A stretch of 64,000 bases of DNA from Pedobacter sp. Bi126 (GCF_918698245.1 NZ_CAKKMS010000008.1:181674-245673), one strand, 5' to 3'; positions 35,183-44,600 are shown, counted from the first letter of the stretch. Notes: a model not told the origin generated them from the letters alone. Program-made: numbers and translations.

Positions 35183-37075
35183 TTAAAAAGCAAAGCATGA
35201 GCAGCCCAGCGCGCCCCAAAATGCGGTGTAATTGTTTACAGGAAGGTTGCTGGTCCTCACTGCATCGTGATTATGATTATGGACATTACAGCTACCTACG
35301 CAAGAGTGCACCATTGCTAAAACCGAACCGGCGCCCTTTGCCCCTTTTGTTTTTCCCTGTTGATCTGTTTTGTGCGTCGCCGGAGAATAATATCCGTTGT
35401 AACTGTTTGTTGGCGACCAGTCTGGCAGAATCGGGATTTTTGGTGGAGAAAAAGAAGAGAAATCGCCTTTGGCATACACAATTTTGCCATCAACTAGGGT
35501 TAAATCAGATTCGATACTTTTGATCTGCTCATCGGCAACTTCGAAGTAATCGTGATTTAAAACGGCTAAATCTGCAAGCATGCCTACTTCGATATCACCC
35601 TTTTTTTGCTGCTCGTTCGAAAACCAGGCACTGCCCCTGGTATATAGTTCTAAAGCGGTTTCTCTTGATAAAACGGTTTCTTCACTGTAGATTTTTAAGC
35701 CACCAACTGTTTTACCGGCAGTTAACCAAAACATGGAAACCCATGGATTGTAACTGCTTACGCGGGTGGCATCAGAACCACCACCAACAGGAACTCCCAT
35801 TTCGAGCATTTTTTTAACCGGTGGTGTTTGCAAGGCAGCTTTTGCACCATAACGTTCGGTAAAATATTCGCCCTGATAAGCCATTCTGCTCTGAATCGCT
35901 ATGCCGCCACCCAGGGCTTTTACACGTTCAATGTTCCGCTCGTCGATGGTTTCGGCATGGTCGAATATCCAGGGCAGGCCAGCAAAAGGAATATCTCTAT
36001 TTACCTTTTCAAAAACATTTAGAAAACGACCGATACTTTCATTATAAGTGGCATGAAGCCTGAAAGGCCATCTTTTTTCGACCAGTAAACGCACCACACG
36101 TTCCAGTTCGGGCTCCATATTATCGGAGAGGTCTGGCCTTGGCTGAAGAAAATCTTCGAAATCTGCTGCAGAGAAAACCAGCATTTCACCCGCCCCGTTG
36201 TGGCGGTACATATCATCTCCCTGATAAAGTTTTACGGTATTGGTCCAGTTGTCAAAATCCTCAAATTCCTGCTTTGGGCGCTGTGTAAATAAATTATAAG
36301 CAATGCGAACGGTAAGTTGTTTTTGCTCATTCAATTCGTTTACAACTTTATAATCGTCAGGAAAATTTTGAAAACCTCCACCGGCATCAATTACACTGGT
36401 AATCCCGAAACGGTTCAGTTCGGTCATAAAATGACGGGTAGAATTTACCTGATGTTCATAAGAAAGTTTCGGACCTTTTGCCAGTGTAGAATATAAAATC
36501 ATCGCGTTTGGGCTGGCGATAATCAGTCCCGTAGGCTCCCCATTGGCATCTCTCTGGATTTCTCCACCCGGAGGCGCAGGCGTATCTTTTGTATATCCAA
36601 CGGCTTTAAGCGCAGCGCGGTTCATAAAAGCACGGTCGTATAAATGCAAAATAAACACAGGCGTTTCGGGCGCAATGGCATTTATTTCTTCCAGCGTTGG
36701 CATTCGTCTTTCAGCAAACTGAAACTCAGACCAGCCCCCAACTACGCGCACCCATTGTGGTGATGGGGTAATATCTACCTGCTCTTTAAGCATCCGTAAA
36801 GCATCAGCCAGTGACGGAACACCATCCCAGCGTAATTCCAGATTGAAATTTAACCCACCACGGATTAAATGGATGTGGGAGTCGTTAATCCCCGGAACAA
36901 CCCGTTTTTTACCCAGATCAATCAGTCTTGTTGCAGAACCCGAAAAATTCATGATGTCGCTATCACGACCAACGGCGATGAACTTGCCATCTTTAATGGC
37001 AACGGCTGTTATTTCTTCCTTTTGCTTGGCAATGGTATGAACCTTACCATTGAATAAAATTATATCTGCAGTCAT
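35183..37075 (-). CDS. YtcJ-like metal-dependent amidohydrolase
   Basis: Cytoplasmic metal-dependent hydrolase of 630 residues with an amidohydrolase (composite TIM-barrel) fold. The metal-binding HxH is in GINDSHIHLIRGG near residue 65. Further active-site residues are in FDHAETID and GGGSDATR, with a C-terminal ADLAVLNHDYFEV strand. This YtcJ group hydrolyses amide or formamide-like substrates, but individual substrates are mostly unknown. The last 45 residues are an unusual Cys/His-rich tail (HSCVGSCNVHNHNHD, then ALGCSCFAF). No signal peptide is present. Confidence 0.92.
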   Translation of the reverse strand: MTADIILFNGKVHTIAKQKEEITAVAIKDGKFIAVGRDSDIMNFSGSATRLIDLGKKRVVPGINDSHIHLIRGGLNFNLELRWDGVPSLADALRMLKEQVDITPSPQWVRVVGGWSEFQFAERRMPTLEEINAIAPETPVFILHLYDRAFMNRAALKAVGYTKDTPAPPGGEIQRDANGEPTGLIIASPNAMILYSTLAKGPKLSYEHQVNSTRHFMTELNRFGITSVIDAGGGFQNFPDDYKVVNELNEQKQLTVRIAYNLFTQRPKQEFEDFDNWTNTVKLYQGDDMYRHNGAGEMLVFSAADFEDFLQPRPDLSDNMEPELERVVRLLVEKRWPFRLHATYNESIGRFLNVFEKVNRDIPFAGLPWIFDHAETIDERNIERVKALGGGIAIQSRMAYQGEYFTERYGAKAALQTPPVKKMLEMGVPVGGGSDATRVSSYNPWVSMFWLTAGKTVGGLKIYSEETVLSRETALELYTRGSAWFSNEQQKKGDIEVGMLADLAVLNHDYFEVADEQIKSIESDLTLVDGKIVYAKGDFSSFSPPKIPILPDWSPTNSYNGYYSPATHKTDQQGKTKGAKGAGSVLAMVHSCVGSCNVHNHNHDAVRTSNLPVNNYTAFWGALGCSCFAF

Positions 37076-37101
37076 GGTGTCTTCTTTTTAGATTTGAGAT
37101 C

Positions 37102-37842
37102 TTAATTTTTAATGGCAGCAATTGCTTCCTGAATGCCTTCTCCGGCTGTTGTAAAAAACGCAGGTCCTGCCAAAAGGATCACTTTTGCCACTGGTTTAAA
37201 GGTTGCCATATTCTTTTCTTTTAACCAGGTTTGGGTTCTGTAGGCTTCGAAAATGCCTTTTACAACGTTTCCAGCAACCAATGCCGTTGGCGAGTCGATC
37301 CCTGCATCTTTTAAATCACTTGCAAAAGAAAAGTTGTTTACACCAAGTTTAAGCGCTTCTCTCATGGCGATGCTGCCTACTCCGGTCATGAATTCTGGTG
37401 TAAATTTATTCCGATCGCCAAGACCGATTAAAAGCAGGCGTTTGCCACCTATGGTACCTTTTGGTGGAGAAATTAAAATGGTTTCGTTGGCGTGACCAAG
37501 AAATTTCCCACTTTTACGGATTTCGGTGATCAAACCTTTCATATCCTGATCTAGGTGTACCAAACCATTTAATGCTGGCGGAAGTGCAGGTGGCGAATTA
37601 AAAATATCGCCTTCGGTGTACTCAAAAACACAGGCAATCTGCAAATCGCTAACCTGCGCTGATGGCCCCTGAACTACCCCTTCGATTGCAATCCCATCAA
37701 CCGTACCCCAAACTTTGGCCGTTCCAATTGCGGTAGTTGTTTGTGCGAATGTTGTTCCCGTAACAAATACAGAGAATATGATAATGGCCAGCCTGAAGTT
37801 TTGGATAGCAGCTATTGACTGTTTAGTGAAGTTATTTTTCAT
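37102..37842 (-). CDS. Exported protein with only the M17 leucyl-aminopeptidase N-terminal domain
   Basis: Exported protein of 246 residues with a signal peptide (TGTTFAQ near residue 34). The mature part resembles the Peptidase_M17 N-terminal (macro-like) domain, with the TEIRKSGKFLGHANETILI and GKRLLLIGLG stretches and a long C-terminal helix. The catalytic zinc-peptidase C-domain of leucyl aminopeptidases is absent. Such stand-alone domains probably bind ligand or act structurally; that is inference. It is the third gene of the operon, 11 bases after the porin gene. Confidence 0.85.
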   Translation of the reverse strand: MKNNFTKQSIAAIQNFRLAIIIFSVFVTGTTFAQTTTAIGTAKVWGTVDGIAIEGVVQGPSAQVSDLQIACVFEYTEGDIFNSPPALPPALNGLVHLDQDMKGLITEIRKSGKFLGHANETILISPPKGTIGGKRLLLIGLGDRNKFTPEFMTGVGSIAMREALKLGVNNFSFASDLKDAGIDSPTALVAGNVVKGIFEAYRTQTWLKEKNMATFKPVAKVILLAGPAFFTTAGEGIQEAIAAIKN

Positions 37843-37853
37843 TTTCTTATTAT

Positions 37854-39233
37854 TTAAAATTTGTATGATACCTGAGCATTAAAAAACTTTGAATTGTCCC
37901 AGCGTGGTACGATATCTTTTATAAAATCGCCTACCCTGAAATATTGCCCCCCACAACTGAATGAAAGGTTGTTATTGAATTTATAATCTGCACTGAGCAG
38001 ATAAGTGGTACCGATAAAGCGATGATTAGAAAGTGAACCTGCGGTATTAAAATTTCCGCTGGGGCGATAGATCCCATCGTTTGTAGAATACCTCCAGTTA
38101 AAAACTACATCAGCCTGAATGCTTAATTTATCGGTTGGGCTAAGGGTTAAGTAAGGATGCAGATCAATTAGGTTCGAAGGTCCGATGAGTGGGTTAAATC
38201 CAAAATAACCTCCTTTAGGATACAAGGGATTAAAGGTTTGGAGTTTCCCATCGCCTGCTTTCTGGTCACCTGAGATATAATCGTTCCGCAGGTTTACAGA
38301 AGGCTTAAGCTTGGTTTCTTCAAAAGTATAACCCAATTCAATAGCCATCGTCCAGGCATCGATGTTGCCACTTCCAAACTTGCCAAACTGATAGGCAGCT
38401 TCTACATTATAGATAAAACCACCGCCACTTTTCCAATACCGGGTAGCCACGGTATGCCTGATTTCTTTTTCAGCGCCTTCCTCAAATTCTGCATTGTCGC
38501 GCCTGATGCCTAAATAATAGAAATCGAAGTTTCCCCCTTGTTGGATATTGAGATTCGAATAAGCACCCCAAAGGTTGGCCTGATGGCTGGGGCGATTATC
38601 GAATACCCCAAAATTCACTTCATCAGCCGCTAAAACAAATGCATCCAGTGAAAACCGTGGTGTTGCATACATTAGTTTTGCTCCGGTAAAATACTGCCGT
38701 ACGGTTGTCCCCTCTCTTACAGAAATTAACCGCCCGGAACCGTAATTAATTTCCTGCCTACCCAACCTAAGGGCTAATTTATTGGGTGAATCTTTAAGAA
38801 TCCTGTATTCTGCAAACAGATTTTGTACTACAAGCTGGTCTTCATCAACCGGAGATGGTCCATATTTACTGCCATTTTCGAGCGCACTGTTTAACTGGGC
38901 AAAAATCCGCAGTCTTTCTCCAACATTTAAATCAGCATAAAGCGAGTAGCGCTGTAAAAAAGAATAATTGAAACCCTGATCTTTGATCCAATCTTCATTG
39001 ATTTTCCCTCCGTATTCCTCCCTGATTTCGCCACCAAAACTGAGGTAAACTTTTTTATCTGCAGAAAGCGGCAGGAACTTTAAGGTATTGTAGTGGTTCC
39101 TGGCCGAATCTTTCAGATTGCTATAATCCTCATCGTAGCGCATAAGCTTAATGCCTTGGGCGAAAGCCACAGTTGTTGATAAGCAAAAACAGATTGCAAC
39201 AACAAATGCCAAATGGGGATAATCAGTTCTCAT
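37854..39233 (-). CDS. Alginate-export-family outer-membrane porin
   Basis: Outer-membrane beta-barrel of 459 residues with a signal peptide ending AFAQG. The strand pattern (alternating polar/hydrophobic, e.g. RLRIFAQLNSALENGSKYG) and the motif NLFAEYRI, LALRLGRQEINYGSGRLIS fit the alginate-export/AlgE-like family. It ends in an aromatic F. Such porins mediate passage of anionic or aromatic compounds. In this operon it is probably an uptake or efflux pore for the operon's substrate. Confidence 0.88.
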   Translation of the reverse strand: MRTDYPHLAFVVAICFCLSTTVAFAQGIKLMRYDEDYSNLKDSARNHYNTLKFLPLSADKKVYLSFGGEIREEYGGKINEDWIKDQGFNYSFLQRYSLYADLNVGERLRIFAQLNSALENGSKYGPSPVDEDQLVVQNLFAEYRILKDSPNKLALRLGRQEINYGSGRLISVREGTTVRQYFTGAKLMYATPRFSLDAFVLAADEVNFGVFDNRPSHQANLWGAYSNLNIQQGGNFDFYYLGIRRDNAEFEEGAEKEIRHTVATRYWKSGGGFIYNVEAAYQFGKFGSGNIDAWTMAIELGYTFEETKLKPSVNLRNDYISGDQKAGDGKLQTFNPLYPKGGYFGFNPLIGPSNLIDLHPYLTLSPTDKLSIQADVVFNWRYSTNDGIYRPSGNFNTAGSLSNHRFIGTTYLLSADYKFNNNLSFSCGGQYFRVGDFIKDIVPRWDNSKFFNAQVSYKF

Positions 39234-39249
39234 TTTATGTAAATGAGGA

Positions 39250-39882
39250 TTAGTGTTTTACCATTTTGTGTGCATACTGGATGCCAAGGCCATAACCTGC
39301 ACCGTATTTTTTCATCAGTGTGGTTACAGGCTCATAAGTTCCGGTTCTGGCCCAATCTCTTTGCAATTCGAGGATGTACTGCACAGAAGTTACCGGTTTT
39401 ACACCTGCATGCACCATCCGCTGAATGGCCCGTTCGTGTGCCTCATTACTTACATCACCACAGGCATCTGTGATCACGAAAACATCAAAACCTTCTGATA
39501 AGGCAGATAAAGCCGGACCAACGATACAAACACCTGTCCAAAGACCGGCCAATACAAGTTTCTTTTTCCCGGTTGCCGTGATTGCTTTGTAAGCCGGTTC
39601 ATCTTCCCAGGTATTCATCGAAGTCCTATCGATATAATTTGAAGTAGCCTGGGGATAAAATTCTTCAATTTCTGGAAAAACAGGGCCTGCAAACGATTCT
39701 TCGGCAACTGTGGTTACAATAGTGGGTACGTTAAAGATTTTAGATGCGCCACAAACAATGGCAACATTTGTACGAAGTTCGGTAATAGAGATGCTTTTTG
39801 TTGCAAAAGCCATCTGTCCCTCGAAATCGATTAATACTAATGCATGATTTTCCGGAGATAATAAGTCTGGTGATGGTTTCAT
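39250..39882 (-). CDS. Isochorismatase-family hydrolase
   Basis: Cytoplasmic cysteine hydrolase of 210 residues, related to YcaC. Active-site features are the Asp in VLIDFEGQM near residue 18, the Lys-containing KKKLVLAGLWTGVC stretch and the catalytic Cys in WTGVCIVGPAL. It ends in a C-terminal YAHKMVKH tail. YcaC-like enzymes hydrolyse amides or related small molecules of unknown identity. This is the first gene of the 13-gene operon and lies 29 bases downstream of a sigma54-like element. Confidence 0.92.
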   Translation of the reverse strand: MKPSPDLLSPENHALVLIDFEGQMAFATKSISITELRTNVAIVCGASKIFNVPTIVTTVAEESFAGPVFPEIEEFYPQATSNYIDRTSMNTWEDEPAYKAITATGKKKLVLAGLWTGVCIVGPALSALSEGFDVFVITDACGDVSNEAHERAIQRMVHAGVKPVTSVQYILELQRDWARTGTYEPVTTLMKKYGAGYGLGIQYAHKMVKH

Positions 39883-39910
39883 AATTAAATATTTTTGTTT
39901 CCCTCACTGT

Positions 39911-39926
39911 TCCAAGAAACATACCA
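39911..39926 (-). promoter_or_regulatory. Possible sigma54-type promoter of the 13-gene operon
   Basis: Minus strand reads TGGTATGTTTCTTGGA. TGG and TTG have the -24/-12 spacing of sigma54 promoters and the site ends 29 bases before the isochorismatase-like ATG. A near-identical string, TGGTATTTTTCTTGTC, precedes the REC-sigma54 gene at 46697. The -12 C is replaced by G, so the match is imperfect. Confidence 0.35.
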
Positions 39927-40125
39927 CCTCGCAAATAACTATAAATGAGAGTCTTACATAAAAACACACGAAATATGATTAACCATATATCGTTGATTTA
40001 CGAATTTCAATATTGTTTTTTACCACAAAGGACGCAGCGGGAAAAGTATGTGTGTTTTAACCACAGAGAAAACGGAGGAAGGCACAACGCGCATAATTTG
40101 GGACTTGTGATTCCCTTCATCGGAT

Positions 40126-40279
40126 CGTCATTCCCAATTTGATTGGGAACCACGCAGTGCTCATGAATGCCTTTGAAGAGAAGAAAGCTTATGAATAATC
40201 CTAATGCCTAACAAATGCTTCAAGTATTAAGATTAGCTTCGCTGAGCACTTCATGGTTCCCGCCTGCGCGGGAAAGACG
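40126..40279. repeat. Interspersed MITE-like repeat, copy B
   Basis: 154 bases with the same ends (CGTCATTCCC, GGGAAAGACG) and internal blocks as 27115-27234, but with a 30-40 base insertion before the CCCGCCTGCGCGGG block. Two copies in opposite flanks of one operon suggest dispersal by a mobile element in trans. Confidence 0.75.
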
Positions 40280-40470
40280 ACATTTCTATTGAATTGCGAT
40301 TAATGATTTATTTCAACATTCAATCAACCAAACATTTACCTCTGCGGAAATCTCCCAAATCTGCGGGATAAATTAATTGAGCACCTAAATAATTAACGAA
40401 AAAAAATAAAAAAATATCAACATTAAAATACAATCTAACTAGCTAAAAATCAATATAAAAAACAAATTAA

Positions 40471-40486
40471 TAACGAAATTTCGTTA
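40471..40486. promoter_or_regulatory. Perfect 16-bp palindrome upstream of the sigma54 activator
   Basis: TAACGAAATTTCGTTA is a perfect palindrome 55 bases before the ATG of the activator at 40542. A half-site TTAACGAAA lies at about 40391 and others precede the hydrolase genes (about 26977 and 50730). It looks like an operator for a dimeric regulator, though AT-rich DNA makes chance copies possible. Confidence 0.4.
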
Positions 40487-40541
40487 CCAATTTAAAAAAC
40501 AAAAAGTTATTAATTAAATTTATAAACCCTACTTTAGCGAC

Positions 40542-42233
40542 ATGGAAAGCAAGGGCAATTTATCTGAAATTCAAAATCAAGAACATGCCATCCTAAATAT
40601 TAATGGAGCGACAGTACTTGAAATCGAAAATGCACGTTTGGTTAAAAAACTCGAACAAAAAGAAAGGGAAAATGCAGTTTTGTTATCGTTAAGCAACTCC
40701 ATTGCTTCCATCAGGAATAAACTTGATCTTTTCGATGTTATAGACCTGAAGCTTAAAAAATTATTTGATTTTGATGACTTTGTAATCTGTTTGATTAATG
40801 ACGATCAGGAGACCCATAGTGCTTTCATCTATAATCAAAAAGAGGATTTTCTTAAAACAGCCGGTATTGCACCAGAATCATCAAAGAAGTATACGCTCGA
40901 TGATGGCATGTGCAGGGCGATGATTTCTTCAGAAAAACCAATCGTTTTTAACGTTGAAGAAGTTTTAAAGTGGGATGACGCACCTGCCTGGTTATCATTT
41001 TGGCACAATAAAGGCATCAAAGAAATGATTGGTCTGAAAATGGTAGACCGATCAGCATGTATCGGTTTCTTTTACCTCTACACTAAGAACCTGAATTCGT
41101 TATCGAATATCTATTTCGATCTGCTTCAGGGCATTTCACTGCAGATTTCAATTGCGATATCGAACATCCGCGCAAACGAAAAAATTGAGCAACAGCTCTT
41201 AGAAATCAATGCATACAAACAAAAATTAGAGGATGAAAAAAGTTACCTGCAGGAAGAGATTCAACACAAATACAACCATACAGAAATCATCGGGCAGAGC
41301 AAGTCGTTAAAAGACATTTTCCATCTGGTTGAGGCTGTGGCTGCTACCGATAGTACTGTATTGATTACCGGGGAAACAGGAACAGGAAAAGAGCTCATTG
41401 CAAGGGCATTACATAATTCCTCGCTTCGTAGCAACGAATTGATGGTTAAAATCAATTGTGCCGCAATACCCGCTAGTTTGGCTGAAAGTGAACTTTTCGG
41501 TCATGAAAAAGGCAGCTTTACAGGTGCAACTGACAGGCGTATCGGAAAGTTTGAACTGGCACACAATGGGACGCTTTTTTTGGATGAGATTGGCGAACTT
41601 TCATTAGAACTTCAGGTAAAGCTGCTCCGTGCATTACAGGAAAAGGAAATTGAACGGATTGGCGGCAGGGATGTAATTAAAACAAATGTGAGAATTATAG
41701 CTGCCACGAACAGGAACCTGCTAAAAGAGGTAGAAAAAGGGAGTTTCAGGAGCGACCTATATTACAGGTTGAATGTATTTCCAATTCCAATCCCCCCGTT
41801 GAGGGATAGATTGGATGATATCCCCCATCTTACGGCATTCTTCATTGAACGCATTTCAAAAAAAACAGGAAGGCAGGTAAACGCCATTTCTAAAAGTGCG
41901 CTGAACAAACTCATGCTCTACCCCTGGCCAGGAAATGTGAGGGAGCTCGAGCATTTGATTGAACGGAGCATATTATTAACATCCGGCAACATATTAAAAG
42001 AAATCCACCTACCTAAAACAGATAGAAATGAGGTAATTAACCATACAGATGAGCAAAAAATCAAAAGCATCCACGAAAACGAACGCGACCATATTCTGTC
42101 GGTTTTAAAACATTGCAAGGGAAAAATATCCGGTATCGGTGGAGCTGCAGAAATATTAAATATCCCTGCTACCACCCTTAACTCAAAAATTAAAAAATTT
42201 AAGATTAAACGGGAACACATCCTGAATAAGTAA
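40542..42233 (+). CDS. GAF-domain sigma54-dependent transcriptional activator
   Basis: Enhancer-binding protein of 563 residues. An N-terminal coiled segment is followed by a GAF-like sensor (about 55-215), a coiled linker (about 220-245) and an AAA+ domain. The AAA+ domain has GETGTGKE, GSFTGA (variant of GAFTGA), TLFLDEIGEL and the FRSDLYYRLNVF arginine-finger region. The C-terminal Fis-type HTH has GGAAEILNIPATTLNSKIKK. It is the first gene of the regulator cluster and is divergent from the 13-gene operon; a palindrome lies upstream. It is a close paralog of the activator at 23802. Confidence 0.95.
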   Translation: MESKGNLSEIQNQEHAILNINGATVLEIENARLVKKLEQKERENAVLLSLSNSIASIRNKLDLFDVIDLKLKKLFDFDDFVICLINDDQETHSAFIYNQKEDFLKTAGIAPESSKKYTLDDGMCRAMISSEKPIVFNVEEVLKWDDAPAWLSFWHNKGIKEMIGLKMVDRSACIGFFYLYTKNLNSLSNIYFDLLQGISLQISIAISNIRANEKIEQQLLEINAYKQKLEDEKSYLQEEIQHKYNHTEIIGQSKSLKDIFHLVEAVAATDSTVLITGETGTGKELIARALHNSSLRSNELMVKINCAAIPASLAESELFGHEKGSFTGATDRRIGKFELAHNGTLFLDEIGELSLELQVKLLRALQEKEIERIGGRDVIKTNVRIIAATNRNLLKEVEKGSFRSDLYYRLNVFPIPIPPLRDRLDDIPHLTAFFIERISKKTGRQVNAISKSALNKLMLYPWPGNVRELEHLIERSILLTSGNILKEIHLPKTDRNEVINHTDEQKIKSIHENERDHILSVLKHCKGKISGIGGAAEILNIPATTLNSKIKKFKIKREHILNK

Positions 42234-42239
42234 CATTTA

Positions 42240-44594
42240 ATGATAGAATTAAACAAACTGTTTAAAAAAGTTGCGGCAGTAAAGCACGTCAATAAAACGA
42301 TCGTGCTCATCATGCTATTTGCGATTTTCAGTTTAATGCTCACTAAGAGCAGCAATACTTCAGCCAGAAATCAGGTAGACAGTCTAAATCCCGCAGATTC
42401 TCTTCAAAAGCTACAGCGACTTTTGGCTGATTCAAAACGCGATACAAACCGCATCCAATACCTGCTAAAAATTGCCGATCATTTCATCAATCAACAGGAA
42501 GACCAAAGCATAAATTTAGCGAGGGCAATGCCTTATCTGCAAAAAGCCCGTATTTTAAATGATCAACTTAAATCCCCAAACTGGGAATTCCGTACCCTTA
42601 TGGCTTACGCCCGGTTTTTGAACAAAAAGCATTTAAGAGTGCAGCAGGCACTCACCTATGAAAAGGCAATCGCTGTTGCACAAAAAACCGGCAACAAGCG
42701 CTTTGAAGCCATCGCATGGTATTCGTATTACATTAATGTTCCCGATACCGTTTCGGATTATAAAAACAAAACATTTTACAACCGGGCAGCTACCGCACAT
42801 GCCTTATATAAAGAAATTGGCACCTCATTCCAGGAAAAATACAGAGAGGCAACGCTCCTAAAAACAATGGCAGATTTCCATTTGGAGGAAGAAAAATTTG
42901 ATTTATCCATAAAAGAGCTTTTTGAGGTTATAGCGCTGGATAAAAAATTCAAACTTCCCGATCTGCCAATGGCCTATGATCTGCTTTCGGCAGTTTATGA
43001 AAGAAAAGGAGAACTCAGTAAGGCATTGAATTACGCATTACTGAGTGTAAAAACGGCACAAAACAACCACGAGGAAGTGCTCGGCACTTATTTAAACCGG
43101 GTAGGCTCTGCCTATGAGGCCATGGGTAAAGCTAAAGAAAGCATTGCCTGGTACCGTAAAACCCTTGATGTTAACGATAAAAAAGATCCTTTCCGCTTTG
43201 TTACGGCTTATTCCATTACGAGCCAAATGATCAAACTGGGTGAAGCCAAAAAAGCATTGGCCATACTCGAAAAAACCTGGAGCGAGGTTAACAATCCATC
43301 AAGTGGGCATGAATATTTTATGTTTCTGGCATTTGGCGAATGTTATGCTGCGCTAAAAAAGTACGATCTGGCTAAAAAGTATTTCAACAAACTACTAGAA
43401 GACAATACATTACAAACATACTCTAACCCTTTCCAAACTTCAGTTTTCTTCTCTGTAAGCGAATTTTACTTTGCCCAGAACAAATACGAACTAGCGTTAC
43501 AGTTTGCAGAAAAAGCAAGGGAAAACCAGATCAGTATGACCTTGCCAAGGCAGATCCGCTTAAATGAAATTCTTTACAAAATAGATCTATCTACAGGTCG
43601 TCCAGCGGAGGCAATTATCCATCTGCAAACCTTTCATAAGCTTAGAGATTCGATGCTTAGCCAGGAGAATTTAAACACCATTGAGCGATTGAAGATTGAA
43701 TTCCAGGCCTCACAGAAAGAGAATGAAAATGAAATCCTCAGGAAGAAATCGCAATTACAAAGTCAGGAACTTAACCGCATTCAGTGGATCAAGAACGCCA
43801 CTATCGCCGGGCTGGCTTTTTTAACTATCGTGCTTGTTTTAATCTATGGCAGGTTTCGGTTAAAAAAGAAACTTCATGATACTCTGGTAAAGAAAAAAGC
43901 AGATATAGATCTTGCCTACGCTGAACTCGAGCTAAATATTCAACAAAAAAATAATCTAATTGAAGAGAAGGAAAGCTTAATTAAGGAAGTGCACCATCGG
44001 GTTAAAAACAACTTGCAGTTAACAATGAGTTTACTGAACAGCCAAAGTTATTACCTGGAAGATTTATCGGCAATTGAGGCCATAAAAGAAAGTCAGCACC
44101 GGCTGAAAAGTATTGCATTGATTCATCAAAAGCTTTACCAAACAGAAAATCTGGCGACCATTAACATTCAGCCTTATATTGTAGAATTGGTTGAATATTT
44201 AAAGGAAAGCCTGAACGATGATAAAAAGATCAGCTTTGAATTGGATATTTTAAATCTCGAACTGGACATTTCGAAAGCTGTTCCGCTTGGCTTAATTATT
44301 AACGAGGCAATTACCAATATTTTCAAATATGCTTTTCCTAATAGTCATGGCGGAAAAGTGATCATTAGCCTAAAAGAATGCCAGGCAGATCATTATAAAC
44401 TGTTTATTAAAGATAACGGCATCGGATTACCCGCCGATTTTGATTATGAACAATGCAACACACTGGGCATTATTTTAATGAAGGGACTGAGTGCCCAAAT
44501 TGATGGTGTTTTTACGATGGAAAGCAAAGATGGTGTTTCGTTAAGCTTAATTTTTATAAATAGAGGTGAAGATTTATTGCTGTTGAAAGATTAA
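42240..44594 (+). CDS. TPR sensor histidine kinase, HisKA_2 type
   Basis: Membrane kinase of 784 residues, paralogous to the one at 31237. An N-terminal membrane segment (about 19-35, TIVLIMLFAIFSLML) is followed by TPR repeats (about 55-440), a second transmembrane helix near 520-538 and a HisKA_2 domain with EVHHRVKNNLQLTMSLLNSQ. A HATPase domain (NEAITNIFKYAF, DNGIGLP) ends the protein. It starts 6 bases after the activator gene and ends 6 bases before the ATG of the next regulator, so the three genes are probably one operon. That positions it as the cognate kinase of the REC-sigma54 protein that follows. Confidence 0.94.
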   Translation: MIELNKLFKKVAAVKHVNKTIVLIMLFAIFSLMLTKSSNTSARNQVDSLNPADSLQKLQRLLADSKRDTNRIQYLLKIADHFINQQEDQSINLARAMPYLQKARILNDQLKSPNWEFRTLMAYARFLNKKHLRVQQALTYEKAIAVAQKTGNKRFEAIAWYSYYINVPDTVSDYKNKTFYNRAATAHALYKEIGTSFQEKYREATLLKTMADFHLEEEKFDLSIKELFEVIALDKKFKLPDLPMAYDLLSAVYERKGELSKALNYALLSVKTAQNNHEEVLGTYLNRVGSAYEAMGKAKESIAWYRKTLDVNDKKDPFRFVTAYSITSQMIKLGEAKKALAILEKTWSEVNNPSSGHEYFMFLAFGECYAALKKYDLAKKYFNKLLEDNTLQTYSNPFQTSVFFSVSEFYFAQNKYELALQFAEKARENQISMTLPRQIRLNEILYKIDLSTGRPAEAIIHLQTFHKLRDSMLSQENLNTIERLKIEFQASQKENENEILRKKSQLQSQELNRIQWIKNATIAGLAFLTIVLVLIYGRFRLKKKLHDTLVKKKADIDLAYAELELNIQQKNNLIEEKESLIKEVHHRVKNNLQLTMSLLNSQSYYLEDLSAIEAIKESQHRLKSIALIHQKLYQTENLATINIQPYIVELVEYLKESLNDDKKISFELDILNLELDISKAVPLGLIINEAITNIFKYAFPNSHGGKVIISLKECQADHYKLFIKDNGIGLPADFDYEQCNTLGIILMKGLSAQIDGVFTMESKDGVSLSLIFINRGEDLLLLKD

Positions 44595-44600
44595 TTGAAG

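Larger units (their letters stand above)
39883..40541. other. Divergent regulatory region between the operon and the regulator cluster
   Basis: 659 bases without a credible gene. It holds the sigma54-like element (39911-39926), a segment AACCACAGAGAAAACGGAGG of a type common in Bacteroidota spacers, repeat copy B (40126-40279), and an AT-rich stretch from 40380 to 40540 containing a perfect 16-bp palindrome. Confidence 0.6.
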
